A stretch of DNA of 23,717 bases, from positions 1 through 23,717 of the forward strand of contig JBBTRU010000045.1 in assembly GCA_038065015.1 (NCBI GenBank). Direction: 5' to 3'. The position numbers and the translations under genes are program-made. Position 1 is the stretch's first letter. Each line of letters begins with the position of its first letter. This document shows positions 1 to 7,041 of the stretch, piece by piece. The notes below the pieces were generated by a model that searched no databases, was not told where the DNA came from, and was given only the letters and a program-made list of their open reading frames with translations. The stretch comes from CAIPSZ01 sp038065015 (GTDB taxonomy: Bacteria > Patescibacteriota > Patescibacteriia > PEXW01).

Positions 1-1647
1 AACCCGGTCATGGGCGACATGCGCACCATGCGCAGCTTGGTGGTGGACGAAAAAACCGCCGAACTGAAGACCTTCCTGGAGCTCCGCAAACGCGAAACCA
101 GCCAGTCCGTACCCATGTGGATCCACCGCAGCCAGGGCAAAGATGGCAAAGCCCTGCTCTTCCGCCGTTCGTACGGCGACAAGTGGTACGGCACCACTTT
201 CCATTTTCCAACGTGGGTGAACATCACCGCCATCCAGCGGCCCTTCGGCGGCTTCAAACTCGAGGCGCGGGGCAAGAAGCACATTCCTTTTACCATAACG
301 GCCGATACGAATGACGTGCTGGAGCAAACCTACCGCTGCTCGGTGATGCCCGCCGAGGCCGTTGAGTGGAAAACATTTGGCAAAGAAGCCACCGTCATAA
401 AAAAATTCTGGCAACGCTCAAAAGTGGAAGCCGACCACTTGATAACCTGGGGCAAGACCAGCGGCGACCGCTTTGGCACGGTTTTTCCGCGCGACTGGAT
501 GGAATCCGTCCTGCTGGGTGCCGGCGATATCCCGTCCGAAACCGTGGATGCCATGATTATTCAGTGCTTGGAGAACCTCGATGGCCGCGGACGTATGTGG
601 CACGAAGACGTGGTGGGCGAGTACAAGTATCGCCACCAACTTTCGGGGCGCGATCTCTTCGATCGCAAGATGATCGACATCGAACCACTGGTCATCCTGG
701 CTTTGCGGTACACCTCGCCCAACTTCTGGACCAATACCGAGGCGCTCGCCAAGCTTCGGCGTATGGCAAAATACGTGGCGCAGAACGCCCGCCAAAAGCA
801 GTTCATAACGTTCAAGCGCAAACCAAAATCTCACCAAACTTCAGACGAAACCTACTACGTGGTGGGCAACTGGCGGGACAGCACCTGGGCCTTTAAAAAA
901 GTTCACCAGCACCTGGCGCCCTTCGACGTCAACGCCGTGCTCTACCCCGAAGCGCTGCGCGAACTCCAGCTCTTGAGCGGTAAGCTCAAGCTGCCGAACG
1001 CCGCCCAACTCACCGCAGTCTGCAAGCGCTGGGGCCGCCAGAGCGAGCACTTTGCCCTGACGAATGCGGACAAATCTCCGGCGTTTGCGCTGGCTGCCTA
1101 CGGGATGAGCAGCAACGTGTACAGTGCGGGCCGAAAGGTGCGCTTCCAGCAACTCAAGGTCAACCACCTCGATGAATGTTACCGCTACGCGCTGAGCGAA
1201 GGCACCGAGGCAGAGCTCGTGAGCTACTGCAAACGACTCGTCGACCCGGCGTACTTCTGGACCGGCTCGGGCCCCCTGCTGATTGCCGCAAATAATGCGC
1301 TAGGCTATACGTCGCAGGAATACCACGGCCTCGTTATCTGGACCAAGCAGGTGGCCTTTGCCGTCATGGGCCTGGTGCGCCACTTGGAGCAGAGCAAGGC
1401 CCGAGGGTGGAGCGGCGCAACGCAGAAACTCTTACGCACGACGGCCCTGCACATTTGCCGCACCATGGTGGCGACGTTTGCAAAACTCAACGCTATTCCC
1501 GAGCTCCACTACGACGACCATGGCACGCCCCATTTGTTTACCGACCAGCAAGCCGTGGGCGAACGCATGAGCAAGGTGCAGCTCTGGTCGGCAATAGGCG
1601 CGCGCCGGATTTTCCGAGAGTACTACAAGCTGCTTAAACAAAAATAG
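1..1647 (+). CDS. (alpha/alpha)6-barrel glycosidase-like protein (amylo-alpha-1,6-glucosidase / GH15-like), 5' end outside window
   Basis: The reading frame is open at the left edge, so the true start may lie outside the window; the first in-window ATG is at 10 and gives 545 residues. The product is helix-rich and has features I associate with glycogen-debranching and glucoamylase-like (alpha/alpha)6 barrels: FPRDWMES near residue 160, WHEDVVGEYKYR near 197, GNWRDSTWAF then PFDVNAVLYPEAL near 285-312, and EYHGLVIWTKQ near 437. The acidic residues in WHED and NWRD are plausible catalytic candidates. No signal peptide is visible, so it probably acts in the cytoplasm on a storage or compatible-solute glucan. 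A weak 6-bp hairpin (1644-1649/1667-1672) follows the stop without a T tract. The family is inferred from motif style only; a GH63- or GH133-type relative is equally possible. Confidence 0.6.
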   Translation, partial: NPVMGDMRTMRSLVVDEKTAELKTFLELRKRETSQSVPMWIHRSQGKDGKALLFRRSYGDKWYGTTFHFPTWVNITAIQRPFGGFKLEARGKKHIPFTITADTNDVLEQTYRCSVMPAEAVEWKTFGKEATVIKKFWQRSKVEADHLITWGKTSGDRFGTVFPRDWMESVLLGAGDIPSETVDAMIIQCLENLDGRGRMWHEDVVGEYKYRHQLSGRDLFDRKMIDIEPLVILALRYTSPNFWTNTEALAKLRRMAKYVAQNARQKQFITFKRKPKSHQTSDETYYVVGNWRDSTWAFKKVHQHLAPFDVNAVLYPEALRELQLLSGKLKLPNAAQLTAVCKRWGRQSEHFALTNADKSPAFALAAYGMSSNVYSAGRKVRFQQLKVNHLDECYRYALSEGTEAELVSYCKRLVDPAYFWTGSGPLLIAANNALGYTSQEYHGLVIWTKQVAFAVMGLVRHLEQSKARGWSGATQKLLRTTALHICRTMVATFAKLNAIPELHYDDHGTPHLFTDQQAVGERMSKVQLWSAIGARRIFREYYKLLKQK

Positions 1648-1845
1648 GCCGAATCTCGACGAAAATGCCTATATCGTGTAAAGTATTGTACTGGTTATAA
1701 GGAATGGGTATGGATGCTGGTTAGGTTGAAAGGTGATGGAGATAGAACATACGGTAATAAGAATGCCCCGTCTCAAACCTTCACCCACGCCTCTATCCAT
1801 ACTAGCTTCTACACCCACACCTACTGACCAAACCTACTCTTCCAC
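1648..1845 (+). other. intergenic leader before PBP gene, G-poor on the plus strand
   Basis: This 198-bp gap has no convincing gene. Its right half (about 1765-1845) is strikingly poor in G and rich in C/A/T, with CCTTCACCCACGCC and CTACACCCACACCTACTG-like runs. An 8-bp inverted repeat, GTATGGAT (1708-1715) and ATCCATAC (1795-1802), could close a large hairpin. A similar CCTTCACC...CATAC run occurs in the gap before gspE. A 71-residue frame from 1733 runs into the PBP gene in another frame and looks like chance. Confidence 0.5.
1835..1840 (+). promoter_or_regulatory. candidate -10 hexamer TACTCT for leaderless PBP mRNA
   Basis: TACTCT ends 5 nt before the ATG at 1846 and there is no SD. Transcription would begin at or next to the ATG. 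The same layout recurs at eight other core genes in this window, which is the main support; no good -35 is visible. Confidence 0.4.
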
Positions 1846-4383
1846 ATGCCCCTCCCCATCCTTCGAAAAATCCACCGCCGGCCCCTGCCGGATGACGAGC
1901 CCCGCCGGGGCAAGCGTCGCTGGGACCGTCGCCGCATCCTGCGCCTGACGGGCATTGTGGCGGGCTTTGCCGTGCTCGCGGGCATTATTGTGGTTATTGG
2001 CGCGTTCGCCTGGGTCAGCCGCGACTTGCCCGACCCGAACCGCATCAAAGACCGCGTGGTGGCGCAGAGCACCAAAATTTACGCCCGCGATGGTACCACC
2101 CTGCTCTACGACGTGCACGGCGACCAGAAACGCACGCTGGTAAAACTGCAGGACATCCCGCAGCACGTCCGGCAGGCAACGATCGCCTTGGAAGACCGCG
2201 ATTTCTACAAGCACGGGGGCGTGAGCATCCGCGGTTTGCTGCGCGGGGTTGTCCTCGACACGCTCCGCGGCCGCGCCACGGGCGGCTCGACCATTACCCA
2301 GCAGTTCGTCAAGAATTCCATTCTTACAAACGAACGTAAAATTTCCCGCAAGCTCAAAGAAATTATCCTGGCGTATGAGCTGGAACGAAAATTTAGCAAG
2401 GATGACATTTTGCAACTCTACTTCAACGAAATTCCGTACGGCAGCACCATCTACGGCATCGAGGCGGCCAGCCAGAGCTTCTTCGGGAAGTCGGTGAAAG
2501 ACCTCTCCATTGCGGAAGGGGCGCTCTTGGCCTCCATCCCGCAACGGCCGACGTACTTGAGCCCGTACGGCAACCACACCGACTCACTCGTCTCCCGCCA
2601 GCGCTACGCCATCGAGCAGATGCAAGCGCAAGGCTACATTACCGAAGCCCAGCGGGATGACGCGCTCAAAGTAGATATTCTCAAAAAAGTGCTGACCAAG
2701 CGCGAGCAAATTTTGGCCCCGCACTTCGTCATGATGGTGCGCGAGCAACTCGCCGACCGCTACGGTGAGAGCGTTCTGGAGCGCGGCGGGCTGAAAGTGG
2801 TAACCACCCTGGACTGGCGGCTGCAGCAAATTGCGGAAAAGGCGATTACGGATGGGGTGAAAAAGAATGAGAAAAAGTACAAGGCCGAAAATATGGCCAT
2901 GTCTGCCATCGACCCGAAAACGGGGCAGGTGGTGGCGCTCGTGGGCTCGCGGGATTACTTCGACACCGCGCACGACGGCAACGTAAACGTGACCATCCGC
3001 GAGCGCAACCCGGGCTCGTCGTTTAAACCCATTGTGTATCTTACCGCCTTTACCAAAGGCTACTCGCCCGAGACAATGATGTTCGACCTGCGCACCAACT
3101 TCGGCGGCCGACCCGCGTACGTGCCCAACAACTACGACGGCAGCGAGCACGGCCCGCTGACCATGCGCTCGACACTCGCCGGCTCACTCAATATCCCTGC
3201 CGTAAAAACGCTGTACCTGGCAGGACTTCCGAACGTCATCGACATGGCGCGCAAGCTCGGCTACACCACGCTCACCGAACCGGACAAGTACGGGCTGGCG
3301 CTGGCCCTCGGCGCTGGCGGCACCAAGCTTATCGAACATACCAACGCCTTTGCGACCATTGGCGCTGGCGGCCAGCACCGACCCCTGGCCACCATTCTTA
3401 AGGTGCAGGATAAAAACGGTAAAACTTTGGAGCAATTCCGCGACCAACCCGAACAAGTGGTGGACAAAGACGCGGTAGCAAATGTATTAAGCGTCCTGAC
3501 CGACAACCAGGCGCGCAGTTTCATCTTCGGCTCACGCTCGCCCCTCATCCTCTCGGACCGCACGCTCTTTGCCAAAACCGGAACGACGAATGACTGGCGC
3601 GATGGCTGGACCATGGGCGGCACACCGTCGCTCGTTGCCGGCTTCTGGGCGGGCAACAACGACAACTCCACCATGGCCAAGGGCGCGGACGGCGTGCTCG
3701 TGGCCGCCCCGGCCTGGAACCAATTCCTCAAGGAGGCGCTGAAAGGCACCAAGCGCGAAGGCTACCCGGCGACGCCCAAAAACTCTGCCACCAAGCCCGT
3801 GCTCTTGGGCCAGCTCACGGCCGATACGCCTATCCCGGTGGACCGCGTTACGGGCAAGCGCATTCCCGACACCTGCGTGGCCACCTACCCCGCGGCCTTC
3901 ACCGCGTCGGTAACCGTCAAAACGGTGCATGATATTCTCTACTACGTACAAAAAGAAAACCCGCAAGGCGACGCGCCGGTGAATCCTGCCACCGACCCGC
4001 AGTTTACCCGCTGGGAAGAGCCCGTGCAAAAGTGGGCCAAGGCCAAAGGCTACCTGGCGCAAGAGCCAGAACTTGGCGATTGCAACCTACGAGATCCTGG
4101 GGCCAGCCCAACGGTGACTATTGCCTCCCCCGCGCTTAACGAGACGGTAACGGGCAGCACCTTTGTTGCGCGCGTGAGCACGGGCGGGCCGCGGCCAATT
4201 CTCAAGGTGGTGTACACCGTTGATGATAAAATTCTCGGCGAATCCGCGGTCGGGCCAGACTACGCCGCCACCCTCGACCTGACGGGCTTTGAGAGCGGCT
4301 TCCACACCCTGGCCGCCCAGGTGGTAGATGCGGTGGAAAATGCCGGGAGTACGAGCATTACCTTTAACTACTTGGTCCCGTAA
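1846..4383 (+). CDS. pbpA-like: class A penicillin-binding protein (transglycosylase/transpeptidase, PBP1A type)
   Basis: This is a bifunctional peptidoglycan synthase of 845 residues, anchored in the cytoplasmic membrane and acting outside it: it polymerises glycan from lipid II and crosslinks peptides. An Arg-rich tail (residues 9-30) precedes one membrane helix (about 31-57). The GT51 domain shows EDRDF near 115 with its catalytic Glu and GGSTITQQ at 146-153. The transpeptidase domain has the SxxK motif S391-S-F-K394, SxN S447-L-N449 and K577-T-G579. The last ~90 residues (after about 755) form a beta-rich Ig-like tail typical of PBP1C-like C termini. The start at 1846 places the basic tail and helix sensibly. 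No SD precedes it; a -10-like TACTCT lies 5 nt upstream. All catalytic motifs are intact. Confidence 0.95.
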   Translation: MPLPILRKIHRRPLPDDEPRRGKRRWDRRRILRLTGIVAGFAVLAGIIVVIGAFAWVSRDLPDPNRIKDRVVAQSTKIYARDGTTLLYDVHGDQKRTLVKLQDIPQHVRQATIALEDRDFYKHGGVSIRGLLRGVVLDTLRGRATGGSTITQQFVKNSILTNERKISRKLKEIILAYELERKFSKDDILQLYFNEIPYGSTIYGIEAASQSFFGKSVKDLSIAEGALLASIPQRPTYLSPYGNHTDSLVSRQRYAIEQMQAQGYITEAQRDDALKVDILKKVLTKREQILAPHFVMMVREQLADRYGESVLERGGLKVVTTLDWRLQQIAEKAITDGVKKNEKKYKAENMAMSAIDPKTGQVVALVGSRDYFDTAHDGNVNVTIRERNPGSSFKPIVYLTAFTKGYSPETMMFDLRTNFGGRPAYVPNNYDGSEHGPLTMRSTLAGSLNIPAVKTLYLAGLPNVIDMARKLGYTTLTEPDKYGLALALGAGGTKLIEHTNAFATIGAGGQHRPLATILKVQDKNGKTLEQFRDQPEQVVDKDAVANVLSVLTDNQARSFIFGSRSPLILSDRTLFAKTGTTNDWRDGWTMGGTPSLVAGFWAGNNDNSTMAKGADGVLVAAPAWNQFLKEALKGTKREGYPATPKNSATKPVLLGQLTADTPIPVDRVTGKRIPDTCVATYPAAFTASVTVKTVHDILYYVQKENPQGDAPVNPATDPQFTRWEEPVQKWAKAKGYLAQEPELGDCNLRDPGASPTVTIASPALNETVTGSTFVARVSTGGPRPILKVVYTVDDKILGESAVGPDYAATLDLTGFESGFHTLAAQVVDAVENAGSTSITFNYLVP

Positions 4384-4385
4384 CC

Positions 4386-4414
4386 TTGCCAGGCGAGCGA
4401 ACTTTCCGTACGAT
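4386..4414 (+). promoter_or_regulatory. promoter TTGCCA-N17-TACGAT
   Basis: -35 TTGCCA at 4386-4391 and -10 TACGAT at 4409-4414 are separated by exactly 17 nt, 3 nt after the PBP stop codon. The predicted start near 4421 gives a short leader with a strong SD for the gene at 4444. Confidence 0.65.
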
Positions 4415-4443
4415 ACCAGCAAACACAGGTTGAGGAGGTTGGT

Positions 4444-4773
4444 ATGAATCTGCTATACGTTACCCAGGATGAACTGCTTGCCCAGCACATTAGCAACACC
4501 GCGACACTCTACGACTGGGAAGGCTTCAAGCGCTTTCTGACACCCAAAGAAGCACTTCGGCGCACGTACGTCGAGGCACCGGAAATTATTTTTGTAGATT
4601 GCCAAGGGGAAAACCAGTACGATGTCCTTATGGATTTCGTTAGAACGTACCCGGGGAGTGATGTGGTCTCGCTCGCCAGCCCTACCGAAGCGCGGAATGA
4701 CGCATTCTACGCTGAAGTAAAGGAAATGATCACCCAATTCCTCCAGCCGCCCACGGGCGGTACCATCCACTAA
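4444..4773 (+). CDS. small receiver-like protein A (109 aa), unknown function
   Basis: I do not recognise this gene by name. The ATG follows a strong SD, GAGGAGGT (4432-4439), 4 nt upstream. The predicted pattern is strand (LLYVTQD), helix, short strand (TLYDW), helix, strand (EIIFVDCQ), helix (YDVLMDFVRTYPG), strand (DVVSLASP), helix (EVKEMITQFL), which matches a CheY-like receiver fold. The Asp in IFVDC sits where the phosphoacceptor of a receiver would be, but the paired acidic residues after strand 1 and the late Lys are not clearly present. It is a one-gene unit with its own promoter and terminator, first of three such neighbours (next at 4868 and 5279). The receiver relationship is inferred from pattern only and could be wrong; that it is a gene is well supported. 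Confidence 0.75.
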   Translation: MNLLYVTQDELLAQHISNTATLYDWEGFKRFLTPKEALRRTYVEAPEIIFVDCQGENQYDVLMDFVRTYPGSDVVSLASPTEARNDAFYAEVKEMITQFLQPPTGGTIH

Positions 4774-4797
4774 GACTCACCCCCGTGAGTCTTTTTT
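4772..4797 (+). terminator. intrinsic terminator
   Basis: A perfect 9-bp stem, AAGACTCAC (4772-4780) with GTGAGTCTT (4785-4793), has a CCCC loop and a T run to 4797. It overlaps the stop codon of the preceding gene. Confidence 0.95.
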
Positions 4798-4803
4798 ACG
4801 CCC

Positions 4804-4832
4804 TTGCGAAAAACGCTGGCGTGCCTTAAAGT
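4804..4832 (+). promoter_or_regulatory. promoter TTGCGA-N17-TAAAGT
   Basis: -35 TTGCGA at 4804-4809 and -10 TAAAGT at 4827-4832 have exact 17-nt spacing, directly after the terminator of the previous unit and 35 nt before the GTG at 4868. Confidence 0.6.
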
Positions 4833-4867
4833 TTGCGCAGAAAGCTAAACCCCACAGGAGGAGCCCC

Positions 4868-5191
4868 GTGAGCCTGGTCGTTGTTACAAAAAGTAGTGCC
4901 TTAAAAAACATAGTTCACGCCACCGCCCTCGAGCTTGGCGAAACCGTATTTTTCCTAGATGCCAACTCGGCAATCACCCATGCAGGCGGCGACCCAACAG
5001 CGTTGCTTATAGTAGAAACCGAGGGGCTTACGCCTAAACAGCTACGCGCCTTGGGCTCTCTTCCAAGCACCCTGGTCACCATATCGCACTTTACTGGGAT
5101 GTATCGCCCCGAGAACGTTACGTTGATGATCCGCCTCATCCGGCAGAACATCCGATTGCACCTCCAAGGACCACCCGCACGCCCCACCTAA
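4868..5191 (+). CDS. small receiver-like protein B (107 aa), unknown function
   Basis: The start is GTG, chosen because AGGAGGAG (4856-4863) lies 4 nt upstream. The product is not recognised by family. It shows alternating strands and helices in the same order as its left neighbour: SLVVVTK, helix, ETVFFLD, helix, ALLIVETEG, helix (PKQLRALGSLP), STLVTISHF, then a basic amphipathic helix (MIRLIRQNIRLHL). At the receiver phosphoacceptor position it has Glu/Thr (VETE) rather than Asp, so if it is a receiver it is a non-phosphorylatable one. It lies between its own promoter and terminator. There is little residue identity to the neighbouring genes at 4444 and 5279; the resemblance is in length and fold pattern. 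It could instead be an unrelated Rossmann-like mini-protein. Confidence 0.7.
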   Translation: MSLVVVTKSSALKNIVHATALELGETVFFLDANSAITHAGGDPTALLIVETEGLTPKQLRALGSLPSTLVTISHFTGMYRPENVTLMIRLIRQNIRLHLQGPPARPT

Positions 5192-5208
5192 CCGTGGGGT
5201 GTTTCTTT
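5182..5208 (+). terminator. intrinsic terminator
   Basis: CCCCAC (5182-5187) pairs with GTGGGG (5194-5199), followed by a T-rich TGTTTCTTT. The hairpin starts within the last codons of the preceding gene. Confidence 0.75.
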
Positions 5209-5219
5209 GTGCTGGGTTG

Positions 5220-5248
5220 TTGACTCCACGAACGACCCGCGCTAGGCT
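5220..5248 (+). promoter_or_regulatory. promoter TTGACT-N17-TAGGCT
   Basis: TTGACT at 5220-5225 and TAGGCT at 5243-5248 are spaced by 17 nt. The same unusual -10 hexamer TAGGCT recurs behind TTGAC at 19278-19307 (plus) and 22540-22568 (minus). The leader to the ATG at 5279 would be about 24 nt and contains the SD. Confidence 0.7.
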
Positions 5249-5278
5249 GCATCGAACACCAACAATGAAAGGATAGCT

Positions 5279-5671
5279 ATGGATGTGGTCATAATAATAC
5301 CAGTCAGAGACTTTCAGTTACGGGTCGGTGGCATGGTGACCACCGCCTTCCCGCACTGCGACATACGGTACTTTTCGACACTGGAAGAATTTGAGGGGCT
5401 TCGTTTTGGGAAGCAAATGTTCAACATCGACTGCGCAGTGGTAACACTACCGACGCCGTGCCCGAACGCCAAACTCTTCCTCGAGCGTGTGCGTGAGAGC
5501 ACGTCGCACAAACGCGTGGTACTTGTCCGCCGGCCGACCGATCCGCAATTGGAGCTCTCGGGTGTGGACGTCGGCGTCCTGGGTATTGGCACGAGTACGC
5601 CCGACACCGAAAAAATGTCTGCCCTGCTCCTTGCTCTCATGGCATTCGAGAGCCAACCCCGCAGCACGTAG
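5279..5671 (+). CDS. small receiver-like protein C (130 aa), unknown function
   Basis: The ATG is preceded by AAAGGAT (5268-5274). The function is not recognised. The fold pattern again alternates: MDVVIIIPV, helix, CDIRYFS, helix (LEEFEGLRFGKQMF), DCAVVTLPTP, helix (NAKLFLERVREST), KRVVLVRRP, VDVGVLGIG, then a C-terminal helix (TEKMSALLLALMAFES). This is a full five-strand receiver-like order, yet no Asp occupies the expected end of strand 3 (VVTLPT), so phosphotransfer is unlikely. It is the third one-gene unit in a row and is convergent with dnaN; the gene ends inside its own terminator, 15 bp before the dnaN stop. That it is a gene is well supported; the fold is inferred. Confidence 0.75.
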   Translation: MDVVIIIPVRDFQLRVGGMVTTAFPHCDIRYFSTLEEFEGLRFGKQMFNIDCAVVTLPTPCPNAKLFLERVRESTSHKRVVLVRRPTDPQLELSGVDVGVLGIGTSTPDTEKMSALLLALMAFESQPRST

Positions 5672-5690
5672 CAGCGGGGTTCTTTTTATT
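5655..5690 (+). terminator. intrinsic terminator between small gene C and dnaN
   Basis: AACCCCGC (5655-5662) pairs perfectly with GCGGGGTT (5674-5681), with a CTTTTTATT tail. The minus strand lacks a T tract after the hairpin, so it mainly serves plus-strand transcription. It spans the small gene's stop codon and reaches the dnaN stop. Confidence 0.85.
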
Positions 5691-6795
5691 GCCGAATGGG
5701 CATAACGAGGTAGCGGAATGCCGGCTGCACTTTGTCGGGCGCCTTCGGCACGAGCAGGCCGGGGCCTTTCTCATCGTTCAGCCGCAGCTCCACCTCGTCG
5801 CTCCCAATCGCTTGCAAGCCATCCAGAAGAAAGCGCCAGTTGAACACAATGCTCACCTCGCCACCCGAGATCGCCGCGGGGAAGCTCGCCTCGCCGGTGC
5901 CCACTTGCGCGTTCGCTGCGGTCACGGTCACCCGGTCAGCCCCGGGAGCGGCCGTGAGGGTAACATCGTTGATACCCGAGCGGCAAAACAAACTCACCTG
6001 CCGCACGGTTTTGGCAAAACCCTCAACGCCAGTGGTTACCTGGGTGGCAAAATTCGCGGGGATTATTTGCTGGTAGTCGGGGAATTGGCCTTCGATGAGG
6101 CGGGACACGATTTCCAAATCATCGGTCGAAAAACCCACTTGATTCTCGCCAACCACCACGCCCACTTCGCCGGTGTCGGGGAGAATACGAATAAGCTCGA
6201 GTAAGCTTCGGCTCGGCACGATGACGCGTTGCTCATCTTTGGTGGTCGCCAGCGGCACCTGGGCCTCGGCGAGGCGGTAGCTATCCGTGGCGGCAAACGT
6301 GAGGGTTTGGTTGATGAGTTGCAGCAGCACGCCATTTATTTCGGGGCGGGATTCGTCCGTCGCCACTGCGAAAACCGTCTTGCTCAACGCGGCTTTCAGG
6401 GATTGCACTGGCAGGCTAAAACGGACCCCATCCTGCACTTTGGGAATTACCGGAAAATCTTCGGCGCTTAGGCCTTTCATACTGGTTTTTGAGCCATTCC
6501 CACCCACGTGGAGTTCGTTATTTTCTAAAGAAACAACAACGTTCCCCGCGGGGAGCAGGCTGACGTAATCAACCAGCACGCGTGCCTGCACCGTAAAACT
6601 CCCGGGTGCGTCAACTTTCCCGCGGATTTTGGTCGTAATACCCAACTCAAGGTTTGTCGAGACAAGGGTTATGCCGTCTTTCTCGGCGACCATGAGAATA
6701 TTCTTCAGGATGGGGAGGGTGCTTGTGCGACCCGTGATGTGGCTGACGCTTTGCAACCCGCGGAGGAAATTTTCTTGCGTACATGTGAACTGCAT
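5686..6795 (-). CDS. dnaN: DNA polymerase III beta subunit (sliding clamp)
   Basis: This is the ring-shaped clamp that tethers the replicative polymerase to DNA. At 369 residues it has the normal length. The N terminus (MQFTCTQENFLRGLQSVSHI), the TLPILKNILM segment near residue 26, ATDSYRLAEAQVPL near 170, EGQFPDYQQIIP near 237 and the C-terminal YLVMPIRQ, which contributes to the partner-binding pocket, are all characteristic. It lies downstream of dnaA on the same strand with a 246-bp gap holding origin-like elements, so it probably has its own promoter. No SD precedes the ATG; TATAAATATATT ends 5 nt upstream. It is convergent with small gene C. Confidence 0.98.
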   Translation of the reverse strand: MQFTCTQENFLRGLQSVSHITGRTSTLPILKNILMVAEKDGITLVSTNLELGITTKIRGKVDAPGSFTVQARVLVDYVSLLPAGNVVVSLENNELHVGGNGSKTSMKGLSAEDFPVIPKVQDGVRFSLPVQSLKAALSKTVFAVATDESRPEINGVLLQLINQTLTFAATDSYRLAEAQVPLATTKDEQRVIVPSRSLLELIRILPDTGEVGVVVGENQVGFSTDDLEIVSRLIEGQFPDYQQIIPANFATQVTTGVEGFAKTVRQVSLFCRSGINDVTLTAAPGADRVTVTAANAQVGTGEASFPAAISGGEVSIVFNWRFLLDGLQAIGSDEVELRLNDEKGPGLLVPKAPDKVQPAFRYLVMPIRQ

Positions 6796-7041
6796 ATAGG
6801 AATATATTTATAGAGAGATAATAAGTAGAAGTAGTAGGTGGTGTGGAGAGTGTGGAGAAGTAGAATGGTGTAGGTGGGGGTGGGAAATACTAGGTGACGG
6901 AATGTTGTAACGTGTGGGAGAAATTGTGGGTAGAATCTGGACGGCGGAGTGAGGAAATTTTTCTCTATTCTTGTGCGCAGTCTGCCAACAAGCTCCCCTA
7001 CTTTTTCCCACAGGTATTCCCGCAAGCAACCCACACCTTAC
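6796..7041 (-). other. dnaA-dnaN intergenic region: candidate oriC unwinding element (DnaA boxes plus DnaA-trios)
   Basis: Read on the minus strand (5'->3'), the order is: box-like TTCTCCACA (6859-6851, one mismatch to TTATCCACA), abutting CTCTCCACA (6850-6842), a CCAC spacer, then CTA CTA CTT CTA CTT ATT AT (6837-6818), then AT-rich DNA to the dnaN ATG. The complement reads 3'-GAT GAT GAA GAT GAA TAA, matching the DnaA-trio arrangement known from Bacillus subtilis. Weaker box-like sites are TGTGGGTAG (6925-6933, plus) and TTTCCCACA (7004-7012, plus). No gene is visible in this gap. Confidence 0.65.
6801..6812 (-). promoter_or_regulatory. candidate dnaN -10 region (TATAAATATATT), leaderless
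   Basis: On the minus strand TATAAA (6812-6807) and TATATT (6806-6801) lie 11 and 5 nt before the dnaN ATG. No SD is present. The same AT-rich stretch would also be the melting zone beside the DnaA-trio-like repeat, so initiation of replication and dnaN transcription may interfere here. Confidence 0.45.

Noticed and set aside
1733..1948. 71-codon frame before and into the PBP gene
   Set aside because: It overlaps the PBP coding start in another frame and is Pro/Thr/Ser-rich without motif or SD.
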